The position numbers and the translations under genes are program-made. This document shows positions 1 to 7,747 of a DNA stretch of 64,000 bases, piece by piece. The stretch covers positions 124,001-188,000 of the forward strand of contig JARZZM010000013.1 in the NCBI GenBank assembly GCA_030130125.1. The letters are read 5' to 3'. The DNA comes from Thermoproteota archaeon (GTDB lineage Archaea > Korarchaeota > Korarchaeia > Korarchaeales > Korarchaeaceae). Below the pieces are notes generated by a model. It searched no databases. It saw only the letters and a list, made by a program, of their open reading frames with translations, and was not told the DNA's origin. Position 1 is the first letter of the stretch. The number at the start of each line of letters is the position of its first letter.

Positions 1-837
1 CCTTTCACGGACATGTACTTGGAACCTTTGGCGGAGATGGGTCAACTCGAGCCCATAGGGGGCGGCAAGTATAGGCCCATCGACCTTCACGGCGAGCCTG
101 AACTACCCAAGTTGGATGAGGTAGAATGGTTCCTCGAACTTGCCAACGAGATGAACTTCGACTTGTCCACAGTCAGGCTCCCCCTAACGGGCCCCTTCAC
201 ACTGGCGAGCAGGGTAGAGGTAGGGGATGGCGGGGTCTTTAACTCACTCTTGGCGGACAAGAAAGCTCTATTCGACTTCTTCGTCCCCTACGTGTCAAAG
301 ATAGCCGAGAGAATGGATTCCGTTGGGTTCGGATACATCTTCGTCGATGAGCCGGTCATAGGGCTCTTGGTGGGGAGGAGGATCCTCTTCGATTACAGGG
401 AGGAGGACATAATAGAATCATATGAGCGGGTCTTCTCCAGCGTAAAGGCCGAGAAAGGCACCCATATATGCGGGAAATTATCTCCCAAGCTCTCGGAATT
501 GCTGATGAAGGTTCCCGTGAGGTATCTGAGCCACGAGTTCTTCGACTCCAGATCTAATCTCGAGAGGTTCTCCCGACAGAAGCTGGAGGATGCTGACAAG
601 GTTATCTCCCCCGGTGTGGTGAGCGCGCAGAGCATGGAGGTGGAGAGGAGAGAGGTGGTAAGCGGGCTCCTCAAGGAGTTGATGGAGAGGTTCGGGGCTG
701 AGAGAATAGACTTGATCAGCGGGGATTGTGGGTTCGGTGGATTGAAGGCCGCTGGACCCCGAGCGTATGAAGTGGCCATAAGTAAGCTCAGAGTAATAGT
801 GGAGGTGGTCACATCCCTACAGAGCGAGTGCGGGTGA
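1..837 (+). CDS. Core methionine synthase (MetE C-terminal domain only), 5' partial
   Basis: The frame is open at base 1, so the true start lies upstream; 278 residues are visible. The fold and motifs are those of the catalytic zinc domain of cobalamin-independent methionine synthase, which moves a methyl group to homocysteine. The expected zinc ligands are visible: H155 and C157 (THICGK), E179 (SHEFFD) and C243 (GDCGFGG), counting from base 1. The folate-binding N-terminal half of full-length MetE is unlikely to fit, because the family start (PFTDMYLEPL region) lies only a short way upstream in core enzymes. The stop overlaps the start of a corrinoid-protein activator by ten bases, which suggests the methyl donor is a methylated corrinoid protein rather than methyl folate. 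The exact subfamily (MesA to MesD) cannot be decided by eye. Confidence 0.8.
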   Translation, partial: PFTDMYLEPLAEMGQLEPIGGGKYRPIDLHGEPELPKLDEVEWFLELANEMNFDLSTVRLPLTGPFTLASRVEVGDGGVFNSLLADKKALFDFFVPYVSKIAERMDSVGFGYIFVDEPVIGLLVGRRILFDYREEDIIESYERVFSSVKAEKGTHICGKLSPKLSELLMKVPVRYLSHEFFDSRSNLERFSRQKLEDADKVISPGVVSAQSMEVERREVVSGLLKELMERFGAERIDLISGDCGFGGLKAAGPRAYEVAISKLRVIVEVVTSLQSECG

Positions 838-2450
838 AGATCCTACCCGCTGGCGTGGAGGTCGAGGCGGACAAGGGCGAGCTACTATCCGATATACTCA
901 GCAGAACCGTATCATTCCCCCTGCCGTGTGGAGGCGCTGGGTACTGCGGAGGATGCGCCGTGAGAGTGCTCGAGGGAAAGGTGACCCCTCCTACTAGGGA
1001 AGAGCGACTGACCGGTGTGATAGAGAGGGAGATGAGGCTAGCTTGCAGGACTAAAGTGATGGGGAATGTAGCTGTCGAGGTCCCCAGAATAGCCCCTGTG
1101 GCCACAGTCTCGGGAATGATGCCCCGATTCGAGCTGAGCCCTCTGATCAGGAAATCCGGACTTGGAGATATGGCCCTCCCCAGATCTCTCCCTCAACCCT
1201 CATTCAGCTTCAAAGGAATCGCCTTCCGCTCCGGAGGGGGAGAAATCGGACTTGCGGTGGATCTTGGGACTACCAACATATCCGGATCGCTGCTCGACCT
1301 GAGGAACGGGAGACCTCTGGTCGAGGGTTTCGTGAGGAACCCCCAAGTGTCGAGGGGAGCTGATGTGATCACTAGGATGGAGAAGGCCTTGGAAGGTGAG
1401 AGGGAGGCGTTGAGGAACATGGCGATTCAAGGCATAGAGGATCTGTCCTCGAAACTCTGCAAAGCTGTAGATGTCAGGGAGGAGGATGTATCCATAGTCT
1501 CGGTAGTCGGAAACTCGGTGATGCATGCTCTCCTTCTTGGATTGCCCGTCGATTCCCTATCTGCAGCGCCGTTCGAGCCCCCCCTCAAGATGTGGGTCTC
1601 AGGGCCAGCGGATGAGGCCGGATTTGAGAGGCTCTCCGAGAGCTGGCTCTTGGTTCCCCCGCCCTTGGCAGGCTTCGTTGGCTCCGACGCCTTATCCGAC
1701 CTTGTAGTTGCGGAGATGCTTGAGCTGGAGAGGCCCTACCTCCTGATCGACTTGGGAACGAACACGGAGGTGATGCTAGTGACGGACGATGTGCTGGCGA
1801 CCAGCGCACCAGCAGGCTCTGCCTTTGAATCTAACGTCCCGTCGGGGGTGGGTGGCGTTCGGGGGACAATAAACAGGGTGAGAATCACCGAGGAGGGAAT
1901 CGAGGTGGAGGTAGAGGGTAGACCCGTGGGCCTGAGCGGCTCAGGACTCATCTCAGCCGTGGCTGAGATGCTGAGATGGGGTCTCCTCTCAGAGAACGGG
2001 AGGATGTCTAGGGAGCTTGGGGGGAAGCTCAGGCTAGTGGACTCCCCGAGGATAGAGGTGACGCAGAGGGATGTGAGAGAGGTCCAGAAGGCGGTGGCTG
2101 CGGTGTACTCGGCTTGGAGGATCCTCATGCGGAGGAAAGGCTTGAGCCATGAGGACTTAAAAGGGGTCTACCTCGCCGGTACCTTCGGGAGTCACGTGGA
2201 TCCGTCGGATGCCATCGAGATAGGCCTCATCCCACCAGTTGATCCGGAAACGGTAGTCTCCCTAGGTAACACAGCGTTATCAGGGGCTAAACTCTTAATA
2301 CTGAGTGAGGATGCGTTCACTAAGTTCAACGAGCTGTACTCCATGGTCACTTATGTGGATCTGGCCAGAGACCCTGAATTTAGTGAAGCCTTCATAGAGG
2401 GAACGTACCTGAGGGGGCCCCCTCCTGATCCTTCATCCGGCAGCCTTTAA
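828..2450 (+). CDS. RACo-like reductive activator of corrinoid proteins (2Fe-2S plus ASKHA domain)
   Basis: Residues 1-85 form a plant-type 2Fe-2S ferredoxin domain with C34, C40, C43 and C73. Residues from about 140 onward form an ASKHA ATPase-like domain (DUF4445), with the phosphate-binding AVDLGTTN motif and a second LIDLGTNTE motif. Proteins of this build (RACo, RamA relatives) use ATP hydrolysis to reduce the inactive Co(II) form of corrinoid methyl carriers back to Co(I). The GTG start at 828 overlaps the methionine synthase gene, so the two are probably co-translated. The pairing suggests the activator keeps the corrinoid donor of the neighbouring methyltransferase active. The corrinoid protein itself is not in the window. 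At 540 residues the protein is a little shorter than many RACo proteins because the linker domain is short. Confidence 0.85.
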   Translation: MRVKILPAGVEVEADKGELLSDILSRTVSFPLPCGGAGYCGGCAVRVLEGKVTPPTREERLTGVIEREMRLACRTKVMGNVAVEVPRIAPVATVSGMMPRFELSPLIRKSGLGDMALPRSLPQPSFSFKGIAFRSGGGEIGLAVDLGTTNISGSLLDLRNGRPLVEGFVRNPQVSRGADVITRMEKALEGEREALRNMAIQGIEDLSSKLCKAVDVREEDVSIVSVVGNSVMHALLLGLPVDSLSAAPFEPPLKMWVSGPADEAGFERLSESWLLVPPPLAGFVGSDALSDLVVAEMLELERPYLLIDLGTNTEVMLVTDDVLATSAPAGSAFESNVPSGVGGVRGTINRVRITEEGIEVEVEGRPVGLSGSGLISAVAEMLRWGLLSENGRMSRELGGKLRLVDSPRIEVTQRDVREVQKAVAAVYSAWRILMRRKGLSHEDLKGVYLAGTFGSHVDPSDAIEIGLIPPVDPETVVSLGNTALSGAKLLILSEDAFTKFNELYSMVTYVDLARDPEFSEAFIEGTYLRGPPPDPSSGSL

Positions 2451-2451
2451 T

Positions 2452-2475
2452 AGTTCCGGGGCGGAACTAAGTTCC
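2452..2475. promoter_or_regulatory. Three alternating AGTTCC/GGAACT half-sites before the ATPase gene
   Basis: AGTTCC at 2452-2457 and GGAACT at 2463-2468 make a perfect inverted repeat with a 5-base spacer, and a third copy AGTTCC lies at 2470-2475. The group begins at an AT-rich TTTAATAG element that could be the TATA box and ends 12 bases before the ATG at 2488. It could be an operator, or an RNA hairpin near the ribosome-binding site. Confidence 0.4.
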
Positions 2476-2487
2476 GGGGGGGGACTG

Positions 2488-3501
2488 ATGCTATTCGACC
2501 TGAGGCCCAAGAAATCTAGGAAAGACCTCTTCGATAGGGAATGGGAGCTAGAGGAGCTGGAAAGAGCCTCTGGCAGATATCCTCTCATCCTACTACTGGG
2601 TATTAGGAGGATAGGTAAGACCAGTGTGGCTTGGTGCTTCTTAGAGGGGAAGAGGGGATTCTTAGTTGACATGAGAGGTGTCGTCCGGCGGGCTGATCTC
2701 TACGAGAGGGTGGCTAGGGGACTTGAGGAATCATTAAGCAAGATGAGAAGGTTCCTGAGGGGTATAAGGGGCATTAAGATAGCAGGCGCTGAGGTTGAGA
2801 TCCAGTGGAGAGGAATGGATTCCCTGAGCCTCGCAGGTCTTCTGACAGAATTGAACAAGCTGGACGAGTTCGTTGTGATCTTGGACGAGGTCCAGCATCT
2901 GAGGCAACCCCTCATGTCCGAGGTGAGGGAGATGATAGCCTACGCCTACGACAATCTGGACAATGTGACCCTCATCCTCACGGGCTCGGAGATAGGCATG
3001 CTCAGAAGGTTCCTCAGACTCGAAGATCCATCTTCCCCCCTCTATGGGAGGTACGCATATGAGGTCGAGGTGAGAAGGTTCACCAAGGAGCAATCTAAGG
3101 AGTTCTTGGTGAGGGGATTCAGAGAAGTAGGAATGGAACCGCCGATGGAGGAAGTGGAGAAGGCCGTGGAATTCTTCGACGGGATAGTGGGGTGGCTCGT
3201 CATTTTCGGTAAATCCTACTCAGAGGGTAAAGGGGGCTTCGAGGCCATAGCGGAGATGGCCATTGGGATGGCCATCACCGAATTGATGAAACTCGATCCT
3301 AGGGAGAAACTCGTCCTCAAGGCCGTTGCCAGGGGGGCGAGGGGCTGGAGCCAAGTAAGAGAGCTGATAGAGGAGAAGGAAGGAGCCGTAATACCTAAAT
3401 CCTCCCTGTCCAGAACAATCAAGAGGCTGGAGAGGCTAAGCCTCATCAAGGACTATGAGTTCTTGGATCCCGTTTACGAGAAGGCTGCACTGAGACTGTA
3501 G
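2488..3501 (+). CDS. Archaeal AAA-type ATPase (ATPase_2 family) with C-terminal winged helix
   Basis: A 337-residue protein of the archaeal ATPase_2 family (PF01637 type). Walker A is GIRRIGKTS near residues 38-46, Walker B is VVILDEVQ near residue 130, and a sensor-like LTGSE follows about 30 residues later. The last 70 residues (VLKAVARGARGWSQ to the end) read as a winged-helix DNA-binding domain. The family is abundant in archaea, often linked to mobile or defence contexts, but individual functions are mostly unknown. It stands alone between metabolic genes and has its own control region with inverted repeats just before the ATG. No partner gene is visible. Confidence 0.8.
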   Translation: MLFDLRPKKSRKDLFDREWELEELERASGRYPLILLLGIRRIGKTSVAWCFLEGKRGFLVDMRGVVRRADLYERVARGLEESLSKMRRFLRGIRGIKIAGAEVEIQWRGMDSLSLAGLLTELNKLDEFVVILDEVQHLRQPLMSEVREMIAYAYDNLDNVTLILTGSEIGMLRRFLRLEDPSSPLYGRYAYEVEVRRFTKEQSKEFLVRGFREVGMEPPMEEVEKAVEFFDGIVGWLVIFGKSYSEGKGGFEAIAEMAIGMAITELMKLDPREKLVLKAVARGARGWSQVRELIEEKEGAVIPKSSLSRTIKRLERLSLIKDYEFLDPVYEKAALRL

Positions 3502-3533
3502 CTCCTACTCCATGATGTGCGGAGCGAATCGCA

Positions 3534-3547
3534 CTTTAACTTAAATT
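3534..3547 (+). promoter_or_regulatory. TATA promoter for the DHQ synthase II gene
   Basis: The stretch CTTTAACTTAAATT ends 23 bases before the ATG at 3570. This spacing predicts transcription starting at or very near the start codon, that is, a leaderless mRNA. Confidence 0.5.
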
Positions 3548-3569
3548 AGTTGGATAGCCCCCTAGAGCA

Positions 3570-4583
3570 ATGCCAGCGAGCTCCAAGGAGTTCTTCCTAT
3601 TGGCTGATGGTTCTCCGGATGACGTGATCAGGAAAGCTAGTGAGATGGGCTTTAAGATAGTTGCTCTATCCTCGGGAGCTAAGGAGAAGGTCAAAGACCT
3701 CGTGGATCCGGCGCACATCGTGAGAGTTGAGGAGTGGCCCTCTAAGGGAGAGATCACCCTAGTGAGGATAAAGGGGCCCGAAGACATGTCGGTGGTCGAG
3801 GAGACAGCCTCTACAGGCAAGGTGCTTATAGATAGCGAGGGGTGGAAGATAATCCCCCTAGAGAACCTGATAGCTAGTCTGGGGGGAGGCGACAGGATAT
3901 ACGCGATTGCTGAAACATTGGATGAGGCCAGATCCCTGCTGGGAGTGCTGGAAGTGGGAATAAAAGGCGTTGTGATGCCGCTGAAGGATCCCAGCGAGTT
4001 GAAAGACGTAAGGAGAATGTTGGAGGAAGCCTCTCCCCTTCAACTGGTCGTGGCCGAGGTCACAGAGGTCAAAGAGGTCGGGATGGGAGATAGAGTTTGC
4101 GTGGATACCACATCAATCCTCTCCAAGGGCGAAGGGATGCTTGTAGGGGGGTCAGCCTCCTTCTTCCTGCTGGTCCACAGTGAGAACGTAGAATCCCCGT
4201 TCACCTCACCTAGAGAATTCAGGGTGAACGCGGGAGCGGTCTCCAACTACATCTTGGTGCCCGGCGGTAGGACCAAGTACCTGTCGGAGGTCAAGTCCGG
4301 GACTGAAGTGCTTGCCGTCACGAAGGACGGTAAGAGGAGGGCGGTGAGCGTCGGAAGGGCCAAGGTGGAGAGGAGGCCCTTGGTGCTGGTGCGAGCTAGG
4401 TCTCAGGATGCCGAGGGATGGGCAGTGCTGCAGCTTGCTGAAACGGTACCCCTCATGAAACCTGACGGGACCCCCATACCGGTCAGTGAGGTGAAGCCAG
4501 GGGATCAGGTCTTAGCGTACGTGGAGGAGAAGAAGGCGAGGCACTTTGGGATGGCAGTGAACGAGTTCATAGAAGAGAGGTAA
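3570..4583 (+). CDS. aroB': 3-dehydroquinate synthase, archaeal type II
   Basis: This 337-residue protein matches archaeal DHQ synthase II (PF01959) over its whole length. The family converts 2-amino-3,7-dideoxy-D-threo-hept-6-ulosonate to 3-dehydroquinate with NAD, opening the archaeal version of the shikimate pathway. Recognisable stretches include LIASLGG near residue 100, the VGMGDRVCVDT and LSKGEGMLVGG segments near 170-190, the HSENVESPF and FRVNAGAVSNYI segments, and the C-terminal VKPGDQVLAYVEE. It is leaderless by its promoter spacing. No other shikimate gene is nearby, so it appears to be a stand-alone transcription unit convergent with the next gene. Confidence 0.93.
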   Translation: MPASSKEFFLLADGSPDDVIRKASEMGFKIVALSSGAKEKVKDLVDPAHIVRVEEWPSKGEITLVRIKGPEDMSVVEETASTGKVLIDSEGWKIIPLENLIASLGGGDRIYAIAETLDEARSLLGVLEVGIKGVVMPLKDPSELKDVRRMLEEASPLQLVVAEVTEVKEVGMGDRVCVDTTSILSKGEGMLVGGSASFFLLVHSENVESPFTSPREFRVNAGAVSNYILVPGGRTKYLSEVKSGTEVLAVTKDGKRRAVSVGRAKVERRPLVLVRARSQDAEGWAVLQLAETVPLMKPDGTPIPVSEVKPGDQVLAYVEEKKARHFGMAVNEFIEER

Positions 4584-4627
4584 AGAGAAACGAGGGGCTT
4601 AAGAGGAGCTGACTAGATTAACACCGC

Positions 4628-5059
4628 TCAGGGCTCTATCCCGAACTTAGGAGCTATTTCCTGTCTGAAGTAGTCTATCGCGAAGACAACCGAGTTGAAC
4701 TCGCTGGCGAAAATTTCTTTGTTCATTCCCGAGACAGGAATGGTCTTGCTGGATCCCAAGTTGCCCTCCTCATCCACATCGTACCTTACTTCCGCTAGCG
4801 TATAGTGGGCGTTGAGCAGGGCCCTGTAGAACTCCGCGCTTTCCGGTACCTTCTCACTCTCCAGTATGGTGGTCCTTATAGCCACCCAGTCGTCACCTAC
4901 GAGGACGAACACCCAGTACTCACCGTCCCCGACCTTCCAGAGGGAGGCTATGACACCCCCCTCCTTCTGATACTTCACACCCATTCCGTTGAGGAATTCC
5001 TCTATCTGAGATTCCACTTCTACAGACAGAAGATCACCACTATGACCCACAGTGAGCAA
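4628..5059 (-). CDS. Hypothetical protein with possible YbjN-like fold
   Basis: An acidic protein of up to 143 residues. The alternation of an N-terminal helix ([14 protein letters not shown]), beta strands ([22 protein letters not shown]) and the central helix ([20 protein letters not shown]) resembles the YbjN or type III secretion chaperone-like fold, a small alpha/beta domain of unknown role in archaea. The longest frame uses a TTG start at 5059; GTG codons at 5050 or later may be the true start. It diverges from the DUF84 NTPase gene, with only about 35 bases between them. Function unknown. Confidence 0.6.
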   Translation of the reverse strand: MLTVGHSGDLLSVEVESQIEEFLNGMGVKYQKEGGVIASLWKVGDGEYWVFVLVGDDWVAIRTTILESEKVPESAEFYRALLNAHYTLAEVRYDVDEEGNLGSSKTIPVSGMNKEIFASEFNSVVFAIDYFRQEIAPKFGIEP

Positions 5060-5093
5060 TAATAAGTATGCCTATACTGTCGGGGCGATAGAG

Positions 5094-5612
5094 ATGCTCG
5101 TGGCAGTGGGCTCGACCAATCCCGTGAAGATCGAAGCAGTTAGGAGGGCCTTCTCCTCGGTCTGGGAGGTCAAAGTGAGGGGCGTGGAAGTGAACAGCGG
5201 TGTCTCTCCAGAGCCAATAGGTCAGGAGGCCATTATAGGTGCAATGAACAGAGCTAGAAAAGCGATGGCCACTCTGAACGCGGATTTCGGCGTGGGCATA
5301 GAGGGAGGCGTCTTTCACTTGGGTGGCCGGTACTACTGCGCCGGCTTCGTCTGGGTGGAGAGGAAGGATGGCGCTTACGGCACAGGCACCAGCGGGTGGT
5401 TCGAATGCCCAAAGAGTTTCACAGCTAGCTTGCTCACCGGAGTGGAGCTCGGGGACCTCATGGCAAGGATAAGCGGGAAGGCCGAGATAAAGAGGGAGGA
5501 GGGGGCGATAGGCTACTTCACCAGGGGCGTGGTGAGCAGGACCGATCTGTACACACACGGCGTGCTGATGGCCCTAGCGAAGTTCATCGCAGGTGACAGG
5601 TGGCCGGGATGA
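5094..5612 (+). CDS. Inosine/xanthosine triphosphatase (DUF84, YjjX family)
   Basis: A 172-residue protein starting [16 protein letters not shown], the typical N-terminus of the YjjX/DUF84 non-canonical NTPases, which remove ITP and XTP from the nucleotide pool. Other family marks are [32 protein letters not shown] and the C-terminal [17 protein letters not shown] stretch. The frame extends 42 bases further upstream, but the conserved start supports ATG at 5094. The stop is followed after four bases by the start of the next gene, so the two are likely co-transcribed. Confidence 0.88.
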   Translation: MLVAVGSTNPVKIEAVRRAFSSVWEVKVRGVEVNSGVSPEPIGQEAIIGAMNRARKAMATLNADFGVGIEGGVFHLGGRYYCAGFVWVERKDGAYGTGTSGWFECPKSFTASLLTGVELGDLMARISGKAEIKREEGAIGYFTRGVVSRTDLYTHGVLMALAKFIAGDRWPG

Positions 5613-5616
5613 TAGC

Positions 5617-6132
5617 ATGATGATCGTGGCTCTCTTAGGAGGTAGGAGGGATCTACTCTATAAACCGCTGGTTAACATGCTGGCCAGCTCCGGATACAGG
5701 GTCGCTGCGGCCGTTCAGCTGAGGAAGGTCGAACTCGCCAAGGAGATGAGGGAGCTGGCTGAAGCAGGAGCCGGTCTGATAGTGGCACATTCAACCAACA
5801 GGGTGGTCCTATCGACGACGTACGTGCCAGACGCCTTGGATGAGATCAGCAAGATGGTGGGCTGCCTTGCACCTGTGGATCCCGATGTCCTCATCCTACT
5901 CGGATTCCAGAAGTTGGTGCGAGACGATGAGAGGGTTCTAAAAGCCTTAGCTGTTTGGAGCACCAAGGAAGCCGAGTCCCTACTTGCCGAGATCGCCCCT
6001 CCAGTAGTAGGAGTGTACTCCGAGAGAAGGGACTATCTTGGGGGGTACTCCACACCGGATGAGCTGGCAAATGCTATAGTAGAGGAGGGAATGAGGAGGA
6101 GGCTCATCCAGCCTAGAGTGAGGAAGGCCTGA
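5617..6132 (+). CDS. MobB-like protein lacking a normal P-loop
   Basis: A 171-residue protein that reads like MobB, the GTP-binding adapter in molybdopterin guanine dinucleotide synthesis: MIVALLGGR at the N-terminus, helix, the GYRVAAAVQLRKVE strand, a central AGAGLIVAH segment, and DVLILLGFQK where MobB has an EGFK-like motif. The glycine-rich GSGKTT nucleotide-binding loop is absent (GGRRDLLYK instead), so it probably does not hydrolyse GTP in the usual way. A bis-MGD enzyme, formate dehydrogenase, is encoded later in the window, which would fit, but the assignment is tentative. It starts five bases after the DUF84 gene. Confidence 0.4.
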   Translation: MMIVALLGGRRDLLYKPLVNMLASSGYRVAAAVQLRKVELAKEMRELAEAGAGLIVAHSTNRVVLSTTYVPDALDEISKMVGCLAPVDPDVLILLGFQKLVRDDERVLKALAVWSTKEAESLLAEIAPPVVGVYSERRDYLGGYSTPDELANAIVEEGMRRRLIQPRVRKA

Positions 6133-6156
6133 GCACCGAGCAGGGGAACCCCCTTG

Positions 6157-6555
6157 ATGAGGATCCATATAATCTTTCACAGCATTCGTTCTCCATTGGG
6201 CCTCGCTGCTACTCAAGTGGAGACCGGATCCGCTTCCATTCACAGCCTGTCTAGTTGCGTCCCTCTTCCCAGATCTGGATTACTACTTGAGGAGCCTCCC
6301 CATAGTTGAGCATAGGAAGACCCTCCGCAACATTTGGGCCCTATTGATCACGATGTATATGCTCCACCTGTACAGGCTCTCGGATTCGGTAACTAGGTCC
6401 GGTGTTGACGTGCTTCTCCTAGGCAGGAGGGCGAAAGGCCCTTAAAAACGGGCGGATTGGTAGATGGACTTCTATTCTACTCCATCATGGCCTTCTTCGC
6501 CGCAGTCGCCTTCAGACTTTTCCCACAACTGCAAACCTTAAGTATTTTGAGCTAG
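6157..6555 (+). pseudogene. Decayed DUF457 membrane metal-dependent hydrolase (YdjM/YbcI family)
   Basis: This gap contains no intact frame but reads as a broken DUF457 protein. ATG at 6157 gives MRIHIIFH; a shift of frame then gives VLHWASLLLKWRPDP, SLFPDLDYYL (about 6265-6285), VEHRKTLRNIWALL (about 6307) and LSDSVTRSGVDVLLL, all family-typical. The frame ends at a TAA near 6443; adding one base in the C-run just before it restores GPLKTGGLVDG and then a membrane helix (LLFYSIMAFFAAVAF) ending at TAG 6553-6555. About 40 expected residues between the HRKT motif and the SVTRSG motif are missing. So there are at least two frameshifts and one internal deletion. Confidence 0.7.
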
Positions 6556-6573
6556 GGGGTTGTATGATAAACC

Positions 6574-6900
6574 ATGCTGGAACTCTACTTGGAGGTGACC
6601 GAGGTCAGGAAGACTCCCTCTGGGATAGTCCTCTCCCTCAGCAGGCCTCGAGGCGTGGAGGAGGTCCCACCTCCGGAGAGCGAGGAGGAGGCTATGATGT
6701 TCCAGGTAGTCAGGGCCATGGAGAAGTACATGAAAATCCCCCTGCCCATGGGCCAAGTGCAGATGCCCACCGTTACAATAACCCTCACGATAGACGAGTA
6801 CGAGACTCTCGGCAGACCTACCGTAGGAGATATGTTGAAGCTCACCATGAAGAAAGGGGAGGTCAGGACATTCTCCCCGGACAGCGGCATGGAGTACTGA
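6574..6900 (+). CDS. Small protein resembling arcadin-1
   Basis: A 108-residue protein: a beta-rich N-terminus (LELYLEVTEVRKTPSG), an acidic helix (SEEEAMMFQVVRAMEKYMK), a PTVTITLTIDEYETLG segment and a GRPTVGDMLKL ending. This order resembles arcadin-1, a partner of the actin homologue crenactin in Thermoproteales and Korarchaeota. I recognise the pattern only from memory. No crenactin or other arcadin gene is in the window. The promoter lies inside the 3' end of the DUF457 relic. If it is not arcadin-1, it remains a conserved-looking hypothetical protein. Confidence 0.4.
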   Translation: MLELYLEVTEVRKTPSGIVLSLSRPRGVEEVPPPESEEEAMMFQVVRAMEKYMKIPLPMGQVQMPTVTITLTIDEYETLGRPTVGDMLKLTMKKGEVRTFSPDSGMEY

Positions 6901-6942
6901 TTAAAGGGAACTGTTTTAACGGATCACCGTCCAATCTAATCG

Positions 6943-7239
6943 ATGTCGATAGAGGAAGCTATAACCGTAAGCAAAAAGGGTAGGAGGGAGATTAGGACAA
7001 TCGTTTCTAGGGGAAGGTTCGCTCTGATAGAGTACAGGGATCCGATAACCAAGGAGAGAACGGAGGACAAGTACAAACTGGTCCTCTACCACGACGACGG
7101 AAGAGTAGATGAGTACTTCGTAATCCCAACTAGGACGCCACACCGTCAACTCCTGATAGAGCCCAAGGAGAAGAAAGGTATGAAGCTGAAGGTTTGGAAC
7201 CCCAAGACGAATCAAATCGAGGACATGTTTCCCGAGTAA
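6943..7239 (+). CDS. Small basic hypothetical protein
   Basis: A 98-residue protein rich in Lys and Arg, with predicted beta strands (RFALIEYRD, KYKLVLYHDDGRVDEYFVIP) and a charged ending. I do not recognise the family. An upstream TGTTTTAACGG element about 25 bases before ATG 6943 fits a leaderless promoter, and base use matches the neighbouring genes, so it is likely real. It is convergent with the CBS gene, with only ten bases between the stops. Its size and charge would allow nucleic-acid binding, but no known motif supports that. Confidence 0.6.
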   Translation: MSIEEAITVSKKGRREIRTIVSRGRFALIEYRDPITKERTEDKYKLVLYHDDGRVDEYFVIPTRTPHRQLLIEPKEKKGMKLKVWNPKTNQIEDMFPE

Positions 7240-7249
7240 AAATAGAGAA

Positions 7250-7747
7250 TTAGGAGGGAGCGAGCACCTCCAGCAGCAACCAAGCAACGTCTATTATGTC
7301 TCTCATCGTGATCATGCCGATAGGCTTGCCTTCCCCGTCCACCACCGGTAGGTGCTTAATGTCAGCATCTCTCATCTTCTTCATGGCATCGATCACCAGA
7401 TCGCTGGGCGAGATGGTTATTGGATTCTCGGTCATGAGCATATGAATTGGAAGTCCCTTCCCCACCTTGCCCTCAGCCACGGCGAACCTCAGATCCCTGT
7501 CGGTGAATATGCCCACAAGCTTACCGTCCTTATCCACGACCATCACGCTGCTGATCCTGTTGTCGTCCATCACCTTGGCGGCCTGCTCTATAGGGGTTTC
7601 CTTATCCACCGTTATGGGAGGGGTGCTCATCACATCCTCCACCCTCAGGGGGAGGTGCCTCTTTCTCCTCAAGAGCGGCAATATCCCACCTCCGCTAGAA
7701 ATACTCTGTTCATAGCTAAAATCTTTTACAAACCGGGGGGCGGTCAT
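7250..7747 (-). CDS. CBS-domain pair protein
   Basis: A 165-residue protein with two CBS repeats: VEDVMSTPPITVDKETPIEQAAKVM to GIFTDRDLRFAVAEG, then MLMTENPITISPSDLVIDAMKKM to GMITMRDIIDVAW. CBS pairs bind adenine nucleotides or S-adenosyl ligands and act as energy sensors. The first 35 residues lie outside the domain and are basic near their end. Its ATG overlaps the stop of the ModE-like regulator by the ATGA arrangement, so the two are translationally coupled and may work together, perhaps as sensor and regulator. Confidence 0.88.
   Translation of the reverse strand: MTAPRFVKDFSYEQSISSGGGILPLLRRKRHLPLRVEDVMSTPPITVDKETPIEQAAKVMDDNRISSVMVVDKDGKLVGIFTDRDLRFAVAEGKVGKGLPIHMLMTENPITISPSDLVIDAMKKMRDADIKHLPVVDGEGKPIGMITMRDIIDVAWLLLEVLAPS

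Noticed and set aside
5040-5558. A 172-codon antisense frame opposite the DUF84 NTPase gene, and many similar long antisense frames over strong genes.
   Set aside because: They lie fully opposite clear family members and their sequences show no domain; they arise from GC-biased codon use.
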